From assembly GCA_013396755.1 (NCBI GenBank), contig VWZF01006750.1, positions 1,196,339 through 1,260,338 of the forward strand: a stretch of DNA of 64,000 nucleotides. Direction: 5' to 3'. A program made the position numbers and the translations under genes. Positions 48,927-61,006 of the stretch are shown one piece after another. Source of the stretch: Sclerurus mexicanus. Taxonomy: Eukaryota; Chordata; Aves; Passeriformes; Furnariidae. Numbering within the stretch: the stretch's first letter is position 1; each line of letters starts with the position of its first letter. The notes beneath the pieces are model-generated. The model searched no databases, was not told where the DNA came from, and saw nothing but the letters and a program-made list of their open reading frames with translations.

Positions 48927-51900
48927 AATCAACATTTTAAGAAAGTGCATCTTAAACCTCCTCCAGAACATCAAAATTAAAACAAAAGAGAGAATCCATT
49001 AAGACAAATAAAAAGTGAAAGAAACATCAAAACAGTGTTGTTTTCCCAAAACCTCTGCTGAATGTGTAAATTGCTGTTCTGACACAACTGCCAGTCTGAA
49101 CTCCTCTGGTTAACAATCATTTTAATCATAAAAGTAAGTGGTCAAAGGAATTAGAAAGATGGACTATATAGTCTGAAATTTCAGTGCCTCAAAAATAATC
49201 TGTAATCCTTAAGAGAGTAATTTTTTTAAATTGTTATTGAGTGCCAATATGGTGGTAAAAATGTACTTGTGAAATTATGGAAGAATGCTTTTTGACTTAT
49301 TTTATGCATTTCTTTTGTTAAGTCCATCTTGAAAGGAAGATATATTTTAAATTCTAGGGAAATTATCAAGAGCAGAGTTAGTTGTAAGTAGAAGTGACTG
49401 CCCAAGGTGGCCGTGCTTCTAGGAAGATACAGGCTTAGCAAAGTTAGTCTTCTCATGTGTGGAAGTATTGAGTATAAAAATCCATGAATTCTCTCTTGCT
49501 ATGAGACTACAGAATCTCCTAACTATTGCCATATTATTTAAAGTATTGATAAATAGTTGAGAATTATTTGGTAATGGATTTTTTTCCCTGATGTTATGAA
49601 CAGTTGACTAGTAGGGCAAGTACACTGGGTCTTTCAAGAACTCAATCCTATCCTAAGCTCAAGGGTCTTTTCAGCACTGTATGCATAAATCTCTTTACTT
49701 TTCTCATATTTCTTAAGAAGATCTACAGATCTACACCTCTCATCTTATTTAATTTACTCCTGAGATCCTAAACAGGCAGTCTTGGAGAGCTGCTTTGTCC
49801 TTCAGAGTTGAAGAGGTCTTGATACCTGATATTTTGCATAAAAGCAGCTACATTCAATTCACCTGGAATAGATTATTCATGCGCAAACATTAATTGTCAA
49901 GTAATTTGATTAAAGCTAACAAAGTTGGTGTCACGACCTAAAAGCAGACTATTTATCTGTGCCTTACAAGCTGATGGGTAGGGAGCCACTGATTGCTTAC
50001 AGACAATTGTCTCCATTTGCAAACTGTGAAAGATAGAGCAGGAGTTGCATGTGGACCATACAATTCCAAAGGGCCAAAGCAAAGTCTAGAACTTATAAGT
50101 CTCCAAAAAGCAAATTTATTCAGCTAAATGTTGGACAGTTTACATGGATGGAAGTCTTGTAATTGTTTTAAAGATTCAAAATGTCCCTCATAGAAAGAGA
50201 CATTCTATTGTGTACCCTGAAACTGTACTTAGCTGGGATTCTCCAGCCTGCATGGAGAGAGTTCCTGTATGATGATTATGATGCTAGCAGGCAGTAACTT
50301 GTGCAAGCACATTATACTCTGGAAATTAGAGTAGGTTGTTGGAGTTTTTTAATAAGCTTTATTTTAAAACCCTTGTATGCTCACTGTATGATCCTGCTTG
50401 TGAGGTTGGATGAAAAAAAAAAAAGATTATATTTTGGTGAAGATCATGTTTAAACAAGAAAGAAGAAAATTCTCCAACAAGTTATACTTTGCCTATTATA
50501 ATTGTAGAAATATCCATCTTGTCCTTTGATATGGCTCATTTCAAATAATAAATAGATGCTTTTCTCTGGAGATCAAGTCAATAAATATTTCCCTTTAGCT
50601 GTACAATAAAAAAAAATGTCATGCTATGAGAGTTATAGTTTTCCTAATTTTCCACAGTCCTGGCAGATATTGATTGTGCACATATCGATATTTACATGAA
50701 TGTAATCAAACAAATGCAGTAGCTGACTAGTATTTCTTGCAGAATATGTCCAATGTATATGTTATTTGAAGTATGTGACTTGTTTCTATGATTAATCTGA
50801 CCATAATGACTTTTATTGTGTAGCTCTGTGAAGGAGTAAAACATGGCTTGTGAGGGGAAAAAGAATGCATCCATGAGAAACCCCCCTCCACATCCCTGCA
50901 GAAGAAGGATTCTCAGTCATCTCCCTGTAGTCCAAAGTGTCTGTGTGTAGGGTGCTTTGTGGGGAAGGTGGTGTGCTGCTGAGTGAGCAATTCTGCTGCA
51001 GAACAGGCACACCTCCACGGTGAAAGTACTCAGAGATGGTCCCTCGTTCTGTTCTCCCTCGTTCTAATGCCAGTGGTAAACTATTTAACAATGAAACGCA
51101 AAAATACTGCTTGGGTTGGTTTCCTGTGTGACAGTCTCATGTTCTAAGATCAGTATTTTTGACAGTCACTGAGTCTTTTTCACACTACTGCTCATAGGTT
51201 CAGGTAGTTTCATGGGCATGTAAACTTGCACTTTATAAGTTTCCAGATTTCCAGGTTCTACAAAGAAAAGCAAACTGAATCTAGATGTTCAAAAATACCA
51301 CAAGGCAAGAAGTCATTTACACCATTTTTTACTGCTTGCAATTTTGTATGTTAGAAATCTCTCTTATTCAGAAAATTCATATGCAGAGTAGCTGTGGCTG
51401 TTGAACATCAGTCTATCTCCCTTTCATACAAGCTTGTCAATTAATGGACTGTAAAGATGCATAGTTGTTTCATGAAGAAAATGTCTTATGCAGCTTAAAT
51501 CTTTTGCAGAAATGAGCACATCTCTGAGTATTTTTCATGTCATTTCTCTATGATGATCAGTAAACACCCTTCAAGAAACCTTGCAAATGTTTCAGAAAAA
51601 TAAAGACTATTTTTCATCACAAACTGTAATTACTTTAATTATAGGATAATTATATAAATAATGTGTTTGAACACAGCTTTCATTTTTTTTCTTTGTTTTC
51701 TAAATATTATCATCTTTCTATATTTTCTGATGTGTAAACAGGAAACATTTAACTTTAGATGAAGAGCAGGTGAACTGCCTACAATACAAACTGGGAAAGC
51801 CAAATGATGATTAAGCTATTGAAAACTACCCAACTAACAAACAATTTTTAAGTGAGCAGGTGTATTTATTCTTTATAACTTCAAAAAGGAAACCATATTT

Positions 51901-52010
51901 GAATTAAATTCTAAAACCTCTCTTTATTAGCAGGCCTGGTCTTTAAATGACAACCATGCCAGAAAGTTCCGTAAAGAGTTAGAAATTCATTTTTTGCTCC
52001 CAAAGAGTCT

Positions 52011-52012
<2 letters not shown>
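48927..52012. other. Unique AT-rich non-coding DNA
   Basis: No gene or repeat recognised. There is a 12-13 base A run at about 50413-50425. The frame 50813-51091 (-) is unfamiliar. Confidence 0.6.
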
Positions 52013-52059
<47 letters not shown>

Positions 52060-52104
52060 ATGTGTGTGTGTGTGTGTATCTATATGTATATGTATGTATA
52101 TATT
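52013..52104. repeat. Compound (AT)n-(TG)n-(TATG)n microsatellite
   Basis: About 22 AT units (52013-52056) are followed by gtga, about nine TG units (52061-52078) and an imperfect TATATG/TATG stretch to about 52104. Pure AT of this length is self-complementary and can extrude a cruciform. The Tyr/Ile- and Val/Cys-repeat peptides in the frames crossing it are artefacts. Confidence 0.95.
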
Positions 52105-54024
52105 TGCAGGGAAATAACATGCAAATGAAAAATATTCTGGCTTCAATTCTGAGCCATACATTATGGCTTATTTTTTATTACCAATGTTTGGAAATCGTAA
52201 CACCAAAACATATTCCTTACTACTGTCTGATTTATCAACATTTCTTATCATTCACAGGGGTCAGCTTCTGCACAGTCACACCCAATGCAAGTTTCTGTGA
52301 ATCTCTGAGGAGATCACAGTTAGATCCCACAGTGACAAATCTTTAATGTATGCTTTAGAACTGACAGCAGACTCAAGCCAGTCTTACTTCACTGCACAAA
52401 CAAGAGGGATTTCTATACTTGTGAATGGAAGCTGTGAACGCTTTTATGGAGAAAAGACTGTCATATGCCAGACATGCTTTTGCAGTTCATTTGCATGTGT
52501 CTTTTTGCTAGGACCCTTAAAACTTGAATGTAATCATAGTTGTTTTCCTTGCTTTTTAAGGAAACAAAAAGCAGAATGGGTCAAGCAGGAGTCTTCCTTG
52601 GCCTTTTGGAACATGCCCAGCCACTGAAGCCACTGGTTTATACTGTGTGGCATAGGTGGCATAAACGAAAACGTACTGTTTATCTAGCAAAGAAGACAAT
52701 AATCTATGTCCTCCTTCTCTGAATGTACACTACCCATACATCAGTACACTCCACTCCAGTATTGCCACTAACATGCACAACCAAACAGCAAAAGAACAAA
52801 CCCATTGCAACAGGGACAAGAATCTCTTCAGTATCTGAGATCTCTTCACACTTATGAGAAGAAAACATGGAGATATAAATACAAGATAAATACAAGAACA
52901 GAACTAAGGACGAGATAGACTTATTTATATTTAATAGGACTTTTCAGACTCCCTCTGTCTGCTTGCAGTGACGTGGTGTGTAAATATCATTTCACTGATT
53001 TAAAAGGAGTTTCTCTTTTGTCTGTAGTTAACCAGCAAAAGCTCTGAAATCACAAGATTGTACCATTATTTATTGGGAAAATTCTTATCCTAAACCTCTG
53101 AGTTTATCCCTTCAGGTACAGTTAACCCATATGTAGTCACAGCATTTCAGATTTTGTTTGAGGCTAGAAATTGAAGGTGAGTTTTTATAAATCCTTAAAA
53201 TTTTTGTTTTAGCAAATAATGAGGAAGTGCCCTCATGTATGAAGATTAGGTACTTATTTTCTCTGCAAGCCAATGATCACGGATTTTCTCATCATAAACT
53301 GTGTACTTTTTTTTCCACTCTTGCTCTTTGTATTCACCTCTCCATTGTTAAACAATTAAGTAGTAGAAGCTGTTAATATTACGTTAAAAAATTCATCCCA
53401 TTTCACGGGTGTTTTTTCCAGTCTTATTTCACCATTTTCATGTGAGAACATGGATAAAAACACTTACTAAAACAAAAGACATCCAAAATATCTGAAGTAG
53501 GATATTTGTAGATAATCTTCAAAACCAATTGCCATATGAATTAAAGACTTAAAACTACCAACATACTTTAGCTTCTAGGAGGTTTCTTCTTGCATATATA
53601 GGAACATTTGTGCTCCTTTAAAGGATGTATGTGTAGGAAGCATTTCTCAATAAAAAGCATCAAAATCATGCCTGAAAGGTCACTTTGAGCTCTTTTAAAT
53701 GCATGGTATCATCTGCTACATAAAATTAGGAAAGCTAGAAGGATAACCAGTTTCCTTTAATGGGAAAAAATGGCAATTTTCCAACAAATAGCTCTGTATG
53801 ATGGCACTACAGCTCACAGAGGGGGAAAAATTGAGGGGAATTACCCTGAAGAATCAACATCTTCTCCAGCCCCTATGGAAAGAGCTGTCCATTAGAATTG
53901 TTATTTTGACTGGGTTTGACAAGTGTAGTGTATATCCATGCAAAGAATTCTTTTTTTCCTTCAGATTTGGTACCAGGTGCATTGTTTATGATTTGCAAAC
54001 CTTCACTTTATATTGTTGTCCTTA
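52105..54024. other. Unique non-coding DNA
   Basis: The frames 52062-52346, 52346-52627 and 53798-54082 (+) are open but match nothing I know. No repeat family is recognised. Confidence 0.6.
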
Positions 54025-54138
54025 TTTTTTCTTTGAAGGACACTTGTTACACTGCAAATGCAGTGTAATGCACTGTATGTAGCTTATGGCTACATATTAA
54101 TATATACATTAACATTCTGCTCTTTTTTTTCTTTGAAG
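54025..54138 (+). repeat. Twin hairpins between 14-bp direct repeats
   Basis: A perfect palindrome, ttacactgca-aa-tgcagtgtaa, lies at 54047-54068. Nine bases later a second stem, atgtagc / gctacat with a 5-nt loop, lies at 54077-54095. The pair is bracketed by ttttttctttgaag at 54025-54038 and again at 54125-54138, exactly 100 bp apart. All three are seen directly. Whether they form a unit is inference. Confidence 0.65.
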
Positions 54139-57100
54139 TTCAAGAAGCTACTTAAAAATATCAGTATTTTCCTGCAAAAATAAGTTTAATGAATTATTGT
54201 GGAAATTCACATAAAATATGACAATAGTGCTATATATTCACATGTAAAGCAAGAGGCTTTTCATCAGGATCTTAGTACACATCATCTAATGATAACAGCA
54301 GGTGTTCTCCTCTGACCCTAAATTTGATTATGTTTATCACCTTTTATGCCTACAGATCTCTAGATATGACCTAAAAATAAGAATAGTCTCTCTGGGTAAA
54401 TAATGGCACAATCTGTTTAGGCAATGCTAAAAGCTCTCAGCTTTTCTTACTCCAGAACTTCTTAGTTACCTAGACATCCTGGCTGATGCAAAATGTCATC
54501 CCTGGATTTATCAGTTGGAAGAGCAATCTCAGAACATCTCAATGTAGCTGTTCTAGAAAAAGAACTGCACAGTGCATCATGATTAGCTTCCTCAGGAAAA
54601 ATAAGTAAATATAATTGGCTGAAACCATACATTCCTACTGTCACTTTTAATAAGCAGAATTGCATCTAATTCAAACTGGGGCTCCAAAAGTCACATAATT
54701 CAGAGATGATAGCAAGGTCTTGGAGAGCTCCAAGATAAACCTTGTGTCTTTATATTTTCCTCAGTCTTCTCAGAACATCTTTAACCACTTTCTTTTCAGG
54801 TGCAGTATATGATTTGAACTGGACAATCCATTCAACGTATTAATGCATCATATAATGGAACTGCCTTAACACAAGAAATTGTGATCTTTCAAAATGCTGC
54901 GGCATAGAGCCTTGAAATATAGTTAAAGGATAACAAAATTATTATTTATTTTGAATTCACACAAAAATGGTCAATTTAAATGTGACTAGAACTATGATAA
55001 AGGGTCATATTCTCAGTCCCAGAAATGCTTGTTTGCATCATTCAATTAACAAAATATAGTTTCTGCTAAAATAGTATAAGAAAATTACTAAAGTTAAGTG
55101 AGCCTCAGGACAAGATCCATGGAAACACAAAGGTACAGTGAAAACAAGATAAGGATGTGGTCTTAATAAAACACATACAGGAACTAATCCTTCTCCCACT
55201 GGAGACAGTGGCCACTCTACAGTCAGCTGAGATTGCCCAGTTCACTCTGATAAGGCATGCAGAAATAGTATTTAAAGAAAAGGAAATGCAACATTGTGTC
55301 AAAATACTCATTTACTGGTGCTATTATGTCGCCCAAATTAAATTGGCTCTTGGATCATAGCTCATTCTCAAACTATTCCTGATTTGTGTCAGTAGAAGGG
55401 TATTTTATGTCTTTGATAACTGGTTCAGCTGAATGATTTTTAGTCACTCTGCTTTTCAGGAATTGCTCATTTTGATTAATCATTATTTGTGGGATGTTAT
55501 TGGTCATACTGTATATTTTCTGTTTCTTGATTAGCTGACTGAAACTTTAGCAAAAGATGAGTTATGGCTAACAAATAATGAACAGTGAGCAATGAACAAT
55601 GCATTTCAGGTACAAATTTGGAAAATATTACAGGATCAGAGACAGTGTTTTAAACACTGTGAATACTGTGCCACAAATATTTGGAAATATCTTCTATTGT
55701 GGTGGTAAGAGTAGCAATATATGATCATTCACTTTTGACTAAATTGCAAGAGTATTTTTTGCATCATTCCAACAACTGTAACACACATAAACTAATGCAA
55801 CCTCTTTAAAAGATGTAGAGGAGCTCAAGCTGAGAAGTGTTTCTAAATAAACTGCTGAATTGATTCTGAGTGTCCTTCTTAATTGGTTCTTTTACATCTA
55901 AAGTCTCCCATAATTATTAATTTTTAAGACTCAATAAAAATAAATCTGTACCTGTGGATAAAATAAAAATCAAATTTTTAAAATTATATATAAGACGTAT
56001 GTATATGTACAAGACAGTTTTTAACAATGTTTGCAGCTTCTGTATTGACTTTAGTCTTCCCAGGTTATATTGGTGGCAGTATGGTATGTTTGCAGTAAAT
56101 ACAGAATAAAGGGCTCTTTGCTACAGTAGTTAGCTGCTTGAAAATCTAATTAAGGCTTCATACTCCTTAACCATTAACATTATTCATTTAATAAGCACTA
56201 AATTAAGCAGACATGTGTTGTATATCATCAGAAAATCAAGCACAGAAGATTGTGACTTTTATGACTTTCTGTGACATTTGAGTTACAAAGAATAAATTCC
56301 ATACATTCAACTATCTTTTCCCTGGTTTTAGGGCCAAACAAATTTAGAGATTATAAAATAAACTTGTTGGGATGTCCTGTGTTAAGGCTGAAGTAAGAGA
56401 GGGATTAACCTCCACTGAAAGCAAAACTAAGCTGAGCATTTTGTTCCCTTACAGGACTAACCAGAGAACAGATGCAGAACTTGCTGTAGTTCCATCAGCC
56501 TGTCAACAGGCAGTGAAATTCCTTCTCTTCCTAACTAGTCATCATGAAAGAATACTGTTCCTACCTGCATTTTCTGCATTTTTTTCATTTTACACCATAG
56601 ATGTTGTTCTTAAATCTAGCAGTTATAAGTCAAAAGGAACCCTGAGGCATGCAGAGAGAAATTTCATGCATTGGAGCGAGAGCTGCAGTGTTCACTTATT
56701 TAGGAGGTGAATTTGGATAGCACTACTGCAGGAGTCAAGTCAGAATTTAAAACAAACCCTTCCAGTTGCTGAGCTTTCTGTTCTGGGCTTTGTTTAGTCA
56801 GGTGGATTTCATTCCTGCTCTTCACTCACGCTGATGTTTAAAATGGTTCCTAGGAGGATAAACCAGTTTCTCATTTCATATTAAAAGTTAACACAAACAG
56901 CAGATAACTTGCAGAGACTTCAAAGGAAAATGATAAAAAATGCTTTGCAGACACAGAAAAAAACAATCCTCAGCAGTCTTCATCCTCTCCTCATTTCCTC
57001 AGTTCCACAATGAACAGGCACATTTAAGAAATTTTGACTGAAAAAGCCCAGCTGATTTTCAGAAAGCATTTTGTGTTCAATTCAGTGCTGGAAAAAATGA

Positions 57101-58075
57101 GTGGACATTTTTCCAATCTCAGCATCAAAGTGAGTATCCTACTGTTTCCGAAATTTAACCCCTAGAATTCAATGAATATAAATATAAGTTGTGAAATATA
57201 TTTATTTTGAAAGCAAAATTGAATGGGATTTTCTTTATCTAATTTAAAAATAACAATTATTTCTGACACAATCATGCAGTTCCCAAACAAGGAAAATGAA
57301 AATCCAGTATGATCCATTATTTCTATGTTTAACTAAATCATCTGACTCACTTGTATCTCTCATTATAGAATTTATTAATCAGTTTCTTAGACCCACTCCC
57401 ATATCATGGTAAATATTTTGCATTTTTTCAGCAAGGTACAGTTAATAGTGTATTTCTAAAGTGGTCAAAGAGTAACACTCTTCAGCCGGCACAAAGGAAT
57501 CAACTCTTAGGATGATTCAATAGAAAAAAAATTACTATAATTATTCTATGACTCAAAATATGACTTCGGTTAACCATTCCTTTTAAAAATTAAGTTTTCT
57601 TTGCAGGAGCAAACAATTTTAGAAAGCAAAGTGGGGCATCTAATGGAGCTCCTCAGTACCTAGAAATCACCCCAATTTTGGATCTGTTACATTCCAAGGG
57701 TCATCCATTTTCTGCATGCAGCCTGAGTGTTCTCACCATCCCCAGAAACTTTCTTCTCTGAATCGTCTTATGGCCAAAGATCTGCGCAAGAGGACAAAGC
57801 AGATCCTGACACTTGTTTTTCCTTACAGCTTTTAGTAAATTCAAAATTAAAAATTATGCTCATTTCCCATTGCTTTTATTTTCTGAGCTGTGTTACTCTT
57901 TTCTCTGTCCTTCCCACAGATTCAGTCCCCCAAGAGAAGCAGGAATGTCTAGGAAGAAATCCTGAGAAGGTACAAGCCACCATTTTTAACTTCACTTTGC
58001 AAAAAGATGCTCTTCTCTGGCAAACTCTATTAGCAGTCAAGGGAGATCTGTGATTAGGTCTGTGTGCTATTTGTG
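54139..58075. other. Unique AT-rich non-coding DNA
   Basis: No exon or interspersed repeat recognised. The frames 56372-56710 and 57727-58053 (+) exceed 100 codons but have no recognisable domain. The second ends just before the LTR boundary. Confidence 0.6.
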
Positions 58076-58249
58076 TGTGGTGGGTTGACCTTGGTGGATG
58101 CTAAGTGCCCATCAAGCTGCCCTATCACTCTCGCTTCCCAGCTGGACAGAAAAGAGAAAATAAGATAGAAAACAACTCGTAGATTGAAATAAAGCAGTTT
58201 ACTAAAGCAAAAGAGAAAGTTTGCATGCTCACAAAATAAAATGAATAAT

Positions 58250-58255
58250 TTTATT
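58250..58255 (-). promoter_or_regulatory. LTR polyadenylation signal AATAAA
   Basis: tttatt on the plus strand gives AATAAA on the minus strand, about 110 bp downstream of the LTR TATA box, where a retroviral R region would carry it. Confidence 0.6.
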
Positions 58256-58363
58256 TTCCACTTCCAGCCAGGAAGCGATGGCCAGACACTTCCCAGCATG
58301 CGTAGTGGCTGCTCCAGAGGGAAAACATTGTCAATAATGAATGTCCTTCCTCCTCCTTTCCTT

Positions 58364-58374
58364 AGCTTTTATAT
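58364..58374 (-). promoter_or_regulatory. LTR TATA box
   Basis: The minus strand reads atataaaagct, matching the usual TATAAAAGCT of this avian LTR group. It is the core promoter of the former provirus. Present activity is unknown. Confidence 0.65.
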
Positions 58375-58632
58375 CTGAGCTGTCATCACTTAGTGTGGAA
58401 TATCCCTTTGGTTAATTTTGGTCAGCTGGTCTAGTTGTGTCCCAGGGTCTTACTCACCTCCAGCCTACTGATGGGGGGAATGCTGAGAGACAGTGCTGAT
58501 GTTGTGCCAGCTCTGCTCAGCAGTAGCCGAAGCACTGATGTGCTATCAACACCTTTCTAGCTACCGATGCAAAGCACAGCACTCTGACGGCTGCTATGGA
58601 AAAATGAACTCCATCTCAGTCAGAACCAATAA

Positions 58633-59434
58633 AATATAAAAAGGTGCTGCCGAATAGCTTCAAAATAGATAAATCATAACCATTTGTACAGCTCTGCCTG
58701 GTGTCCCACATGGAAGGGAAGGTGCAAATTGGTCAGATGGAGGAGCAATACATTTTGCAAAGAAGAGACATAGAATGAAGGTGGTGTAGCTGAAACTCAC
58801 ACCCATTTGTTTTGAAGAAGCCAGAGGACAAAAGCAGTGAAAAAGAACCCATCTGTGATTTTTGCTATTGCAAAAATCCACTCTCTACCCCTTGTATTTC
58901 TCCTTTCTCTATCCAGACATTTGCTGAGTTTTTTCCCATTTTTAGGATTCTAACATTAATTTTCCCATGCAGAAGAATTATGACACCCTATTTTATTAAT
59001 CTAATTACTTAATTAAATTGAATTGTAATCCCCATACCTGCAAACACATTTTCTTTCCGGTACAGTCCCCCACTGAGTCTCACAGGGCCCTGCATAAGTA
59101 ACCTGTGTTAACAGCAATGGTCATTACCTGCTTAAGCATCTCACAGATTAATGGAAACTAGATTCCTGAACGTCACAGCAAGCCCCTCTAAAATTCTGTT
59201 TTCCAGTGACTCAAGAACACTTGGAACTCTGACCACTCATGAAGTAGCTTTTGCCACAAGGCCAGTAATGGTAGCCCTTTCTGACACATAGAGACCTGTG
59301 AATGAAGATGTAGAAGAAATTTCAGCTGCTCTCCTTCTCTTTCATTAGCTTTCCATGTATGTATTTGTAAATGCATGCAGTAATGTATTCACATGCATAT
59401 CTCTTACCATTTGTTTATACACGGGCATATAAAT
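58633..59434. other. Unique non-coding DNA
   Basis: No gene or repeat recognised. Confidence 0.6.
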
Positions 59435-59470
59435 GCATATATGTATATGTATATGTATATTTATATATAG
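59435..59470. repeat. Imperfect (TATATG)n microsatellite
   Basis: Four to five TATATG-like hexamers grade into TATATTTATATATAG. Confidence 0.85.
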
Positions 59471-60833
59471 CTGCATGTGTGTGAACCTGCACGTTATATA
59501 TTCAAGTCACTTTGACCATTAGCTTAGTTCAAAGAATAAAATTTTCACTGCTATTCTGGTTTAATGTCTCCTAATGATACATACATGCATAACTGAGTTG
59601 ATAAATCAATAACTACATTATGTCTTACATTTAAATACACATTTCATTGTATCCTCTTTAAACCAGCAAATTTTATATTTTTTTTTTAACCTTGGTATAA
59701 ATATTATCTTCTTACACTACCTTGGTTGTCAGCATGTACTGAACTTGCTGAACATGAGTCATTTTGGCAGTATTGAGTGCATTTGTTCCCATGTGCTTTA
59801 TATATTATGGTGTCCTGGGCCTGACAAATATTTGAGCTGGAGACCATCTAGCAGTTTCAGATATTACAGGCTAAAGGCAAATAATCAGGGAAAAATACTA
59901 TATTGAGGAAACAGTTGGAAAACTCAATTTGAGCAATAGTGGATAAGAAAAGGAAACAAAAGGCTGAAGAGTTCTGGGGTCTAATTATGTAGGCTAATAC
60001 ATAAAGACTTTCTTTTCCTGTCTAAACCATATGACCAGGGAACAGCTCTCAGTTCAGAAGTCCTGTTCTGCACTTCAGCTGCATCCCAGCTGCATATTGG
60101 GATGAGTCTAACTTGTGCACTGTTCTCCCTGTCCTGCTCTTCTGTAAGGGCAAAACTGAAAGCCACATAACAAAAATGTGAAGTTTTCACAGAAAACTCT
60201 TTGTCCCTAGTGCTGCCAAACTGTAAGAGTCATGTAAAGCACTGTTGCTTTCTGTTTCTGTATCTCTTGAGAGAGATGTCTTCATACATAAGATCTTCAC
60301 AACTGAAGAATTTGTCTGAAATTCACATAGTGACACCCTTTGCTTTTCGTAGTAGCTCTATGTTTTTTACAAGGAATACATGCCTCTAGCTGCCTCCTCC
60401 CTTTTTTTTTTTAAATACTTCAGTTAAAAACCTTTTTGCCATTCCAAGAATGAGATTAAGGAAAGGGATGTTGTTATGTCTCTTTTCACAGACATATTTT
60501 GATAAATATTAACATTTCCATTCTTTTGTATAAAGTTCTGACACCTGACAAGAAAACACTGTCATGTCAAGATACATTACTGAATCTGCTAAAAAGACCC
60601 AGAAAAACAAACTCAAACTTGGACAAATTATATGCCTTTGAAAAGCATACCTTAGAGTCTCTTTAGAGATAATTTTCTGAATATTTCCCCTTCAATAAAT
60701 TTTGGAATAGTTGTAAAAAGCTACATACTATCCAAAATATATATGTTTCTTTACTGCAAACTATCTGAATTTTGAAGATTGAAATCTGGCAGAGAAAGGC
60801 TGGGAATGTCTGTAAAGACCATCTTAAGTGAAG
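59471..60833. other. Unique non-coding DNA
   Basis: No gene recognised. A T-run of about ten lies near 60402-60411. Confidence 0.6.
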
Positions 60834-61006
60834 CACAGAATAATATAGTCATAGGATATTTTCATTCAGAAGGGAACCTTACAGGTCATCTCCAATTCCT
60901 CCTGCAGTGAGCCAGGACATTTTTGACTAGATCAGGTTGCTCAGAGCCCCATCCAACCTGACCTCAAATGTTTCCAGGGATGGGCCATGTACCACCTCAG
61001 AAGATA
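60834..61006 (-). mobile_element. CR1 LINE 3' fragment, antisense
   Basis: On the plus strand it reads as the reverse complement of a CR1 3' end: 'cacagaataatatagtcatag' (degenerate terminal repeats), 'agaagggaacctta' and 'aggtcatct', then 'gatcaggttgctcagagcc', 'ccatccaacctgacct' and 'tttccagggatgg'. This subfamily wording (a short 'gatcatctag' type ending) matches the 45490 copy rather than the 48621 copy. Only the last 170 bp or so are kept. Confidence 0.9.

Larger units (their letters stand above)
58076..58632 (-). mobile_element. Solo LTR of an avian endogenous retrovirus (ERVL-like), antisense
   Basis: Read on the minus strand, it begins near 58632 with a degenerate form of the 'ctggttttggctgggatagagtt' start common in avian LTRs. 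It continues through 'tgctgagcagagctggc', an 'accagctgaccaaa' stretch, 'gatattccacac' and a TATA box (agatataaaagc). After an AATAAA signal comes a U5 part with 'ctgtccagctggga' and a 'ggtcaacccaccaca' end at 58076. It is about 555 bp long, reasonable for an LTR. No internal retroviral genes, primer-binding site or second LTR adjoin it, so it is probably a solo LTR left by recombination. The right end is eroded and no clear target duplication is seen. The class (ERVL versus another avian group) is from memory. Confidence 0.85.

Noticed and set aside
52062..52346. 94-codon frame beginning with a Val/Cys/Tyr repeat
   Set aside because: The repetitive start is produced by the TG/TATG microsatellite, and the rest has no domain.
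58054..58299. 81-codon minus-strand frame near 58.1 kb
   Set aside because: It lies almost entirely within the U5 part of the solo LTR, which is non-coding.
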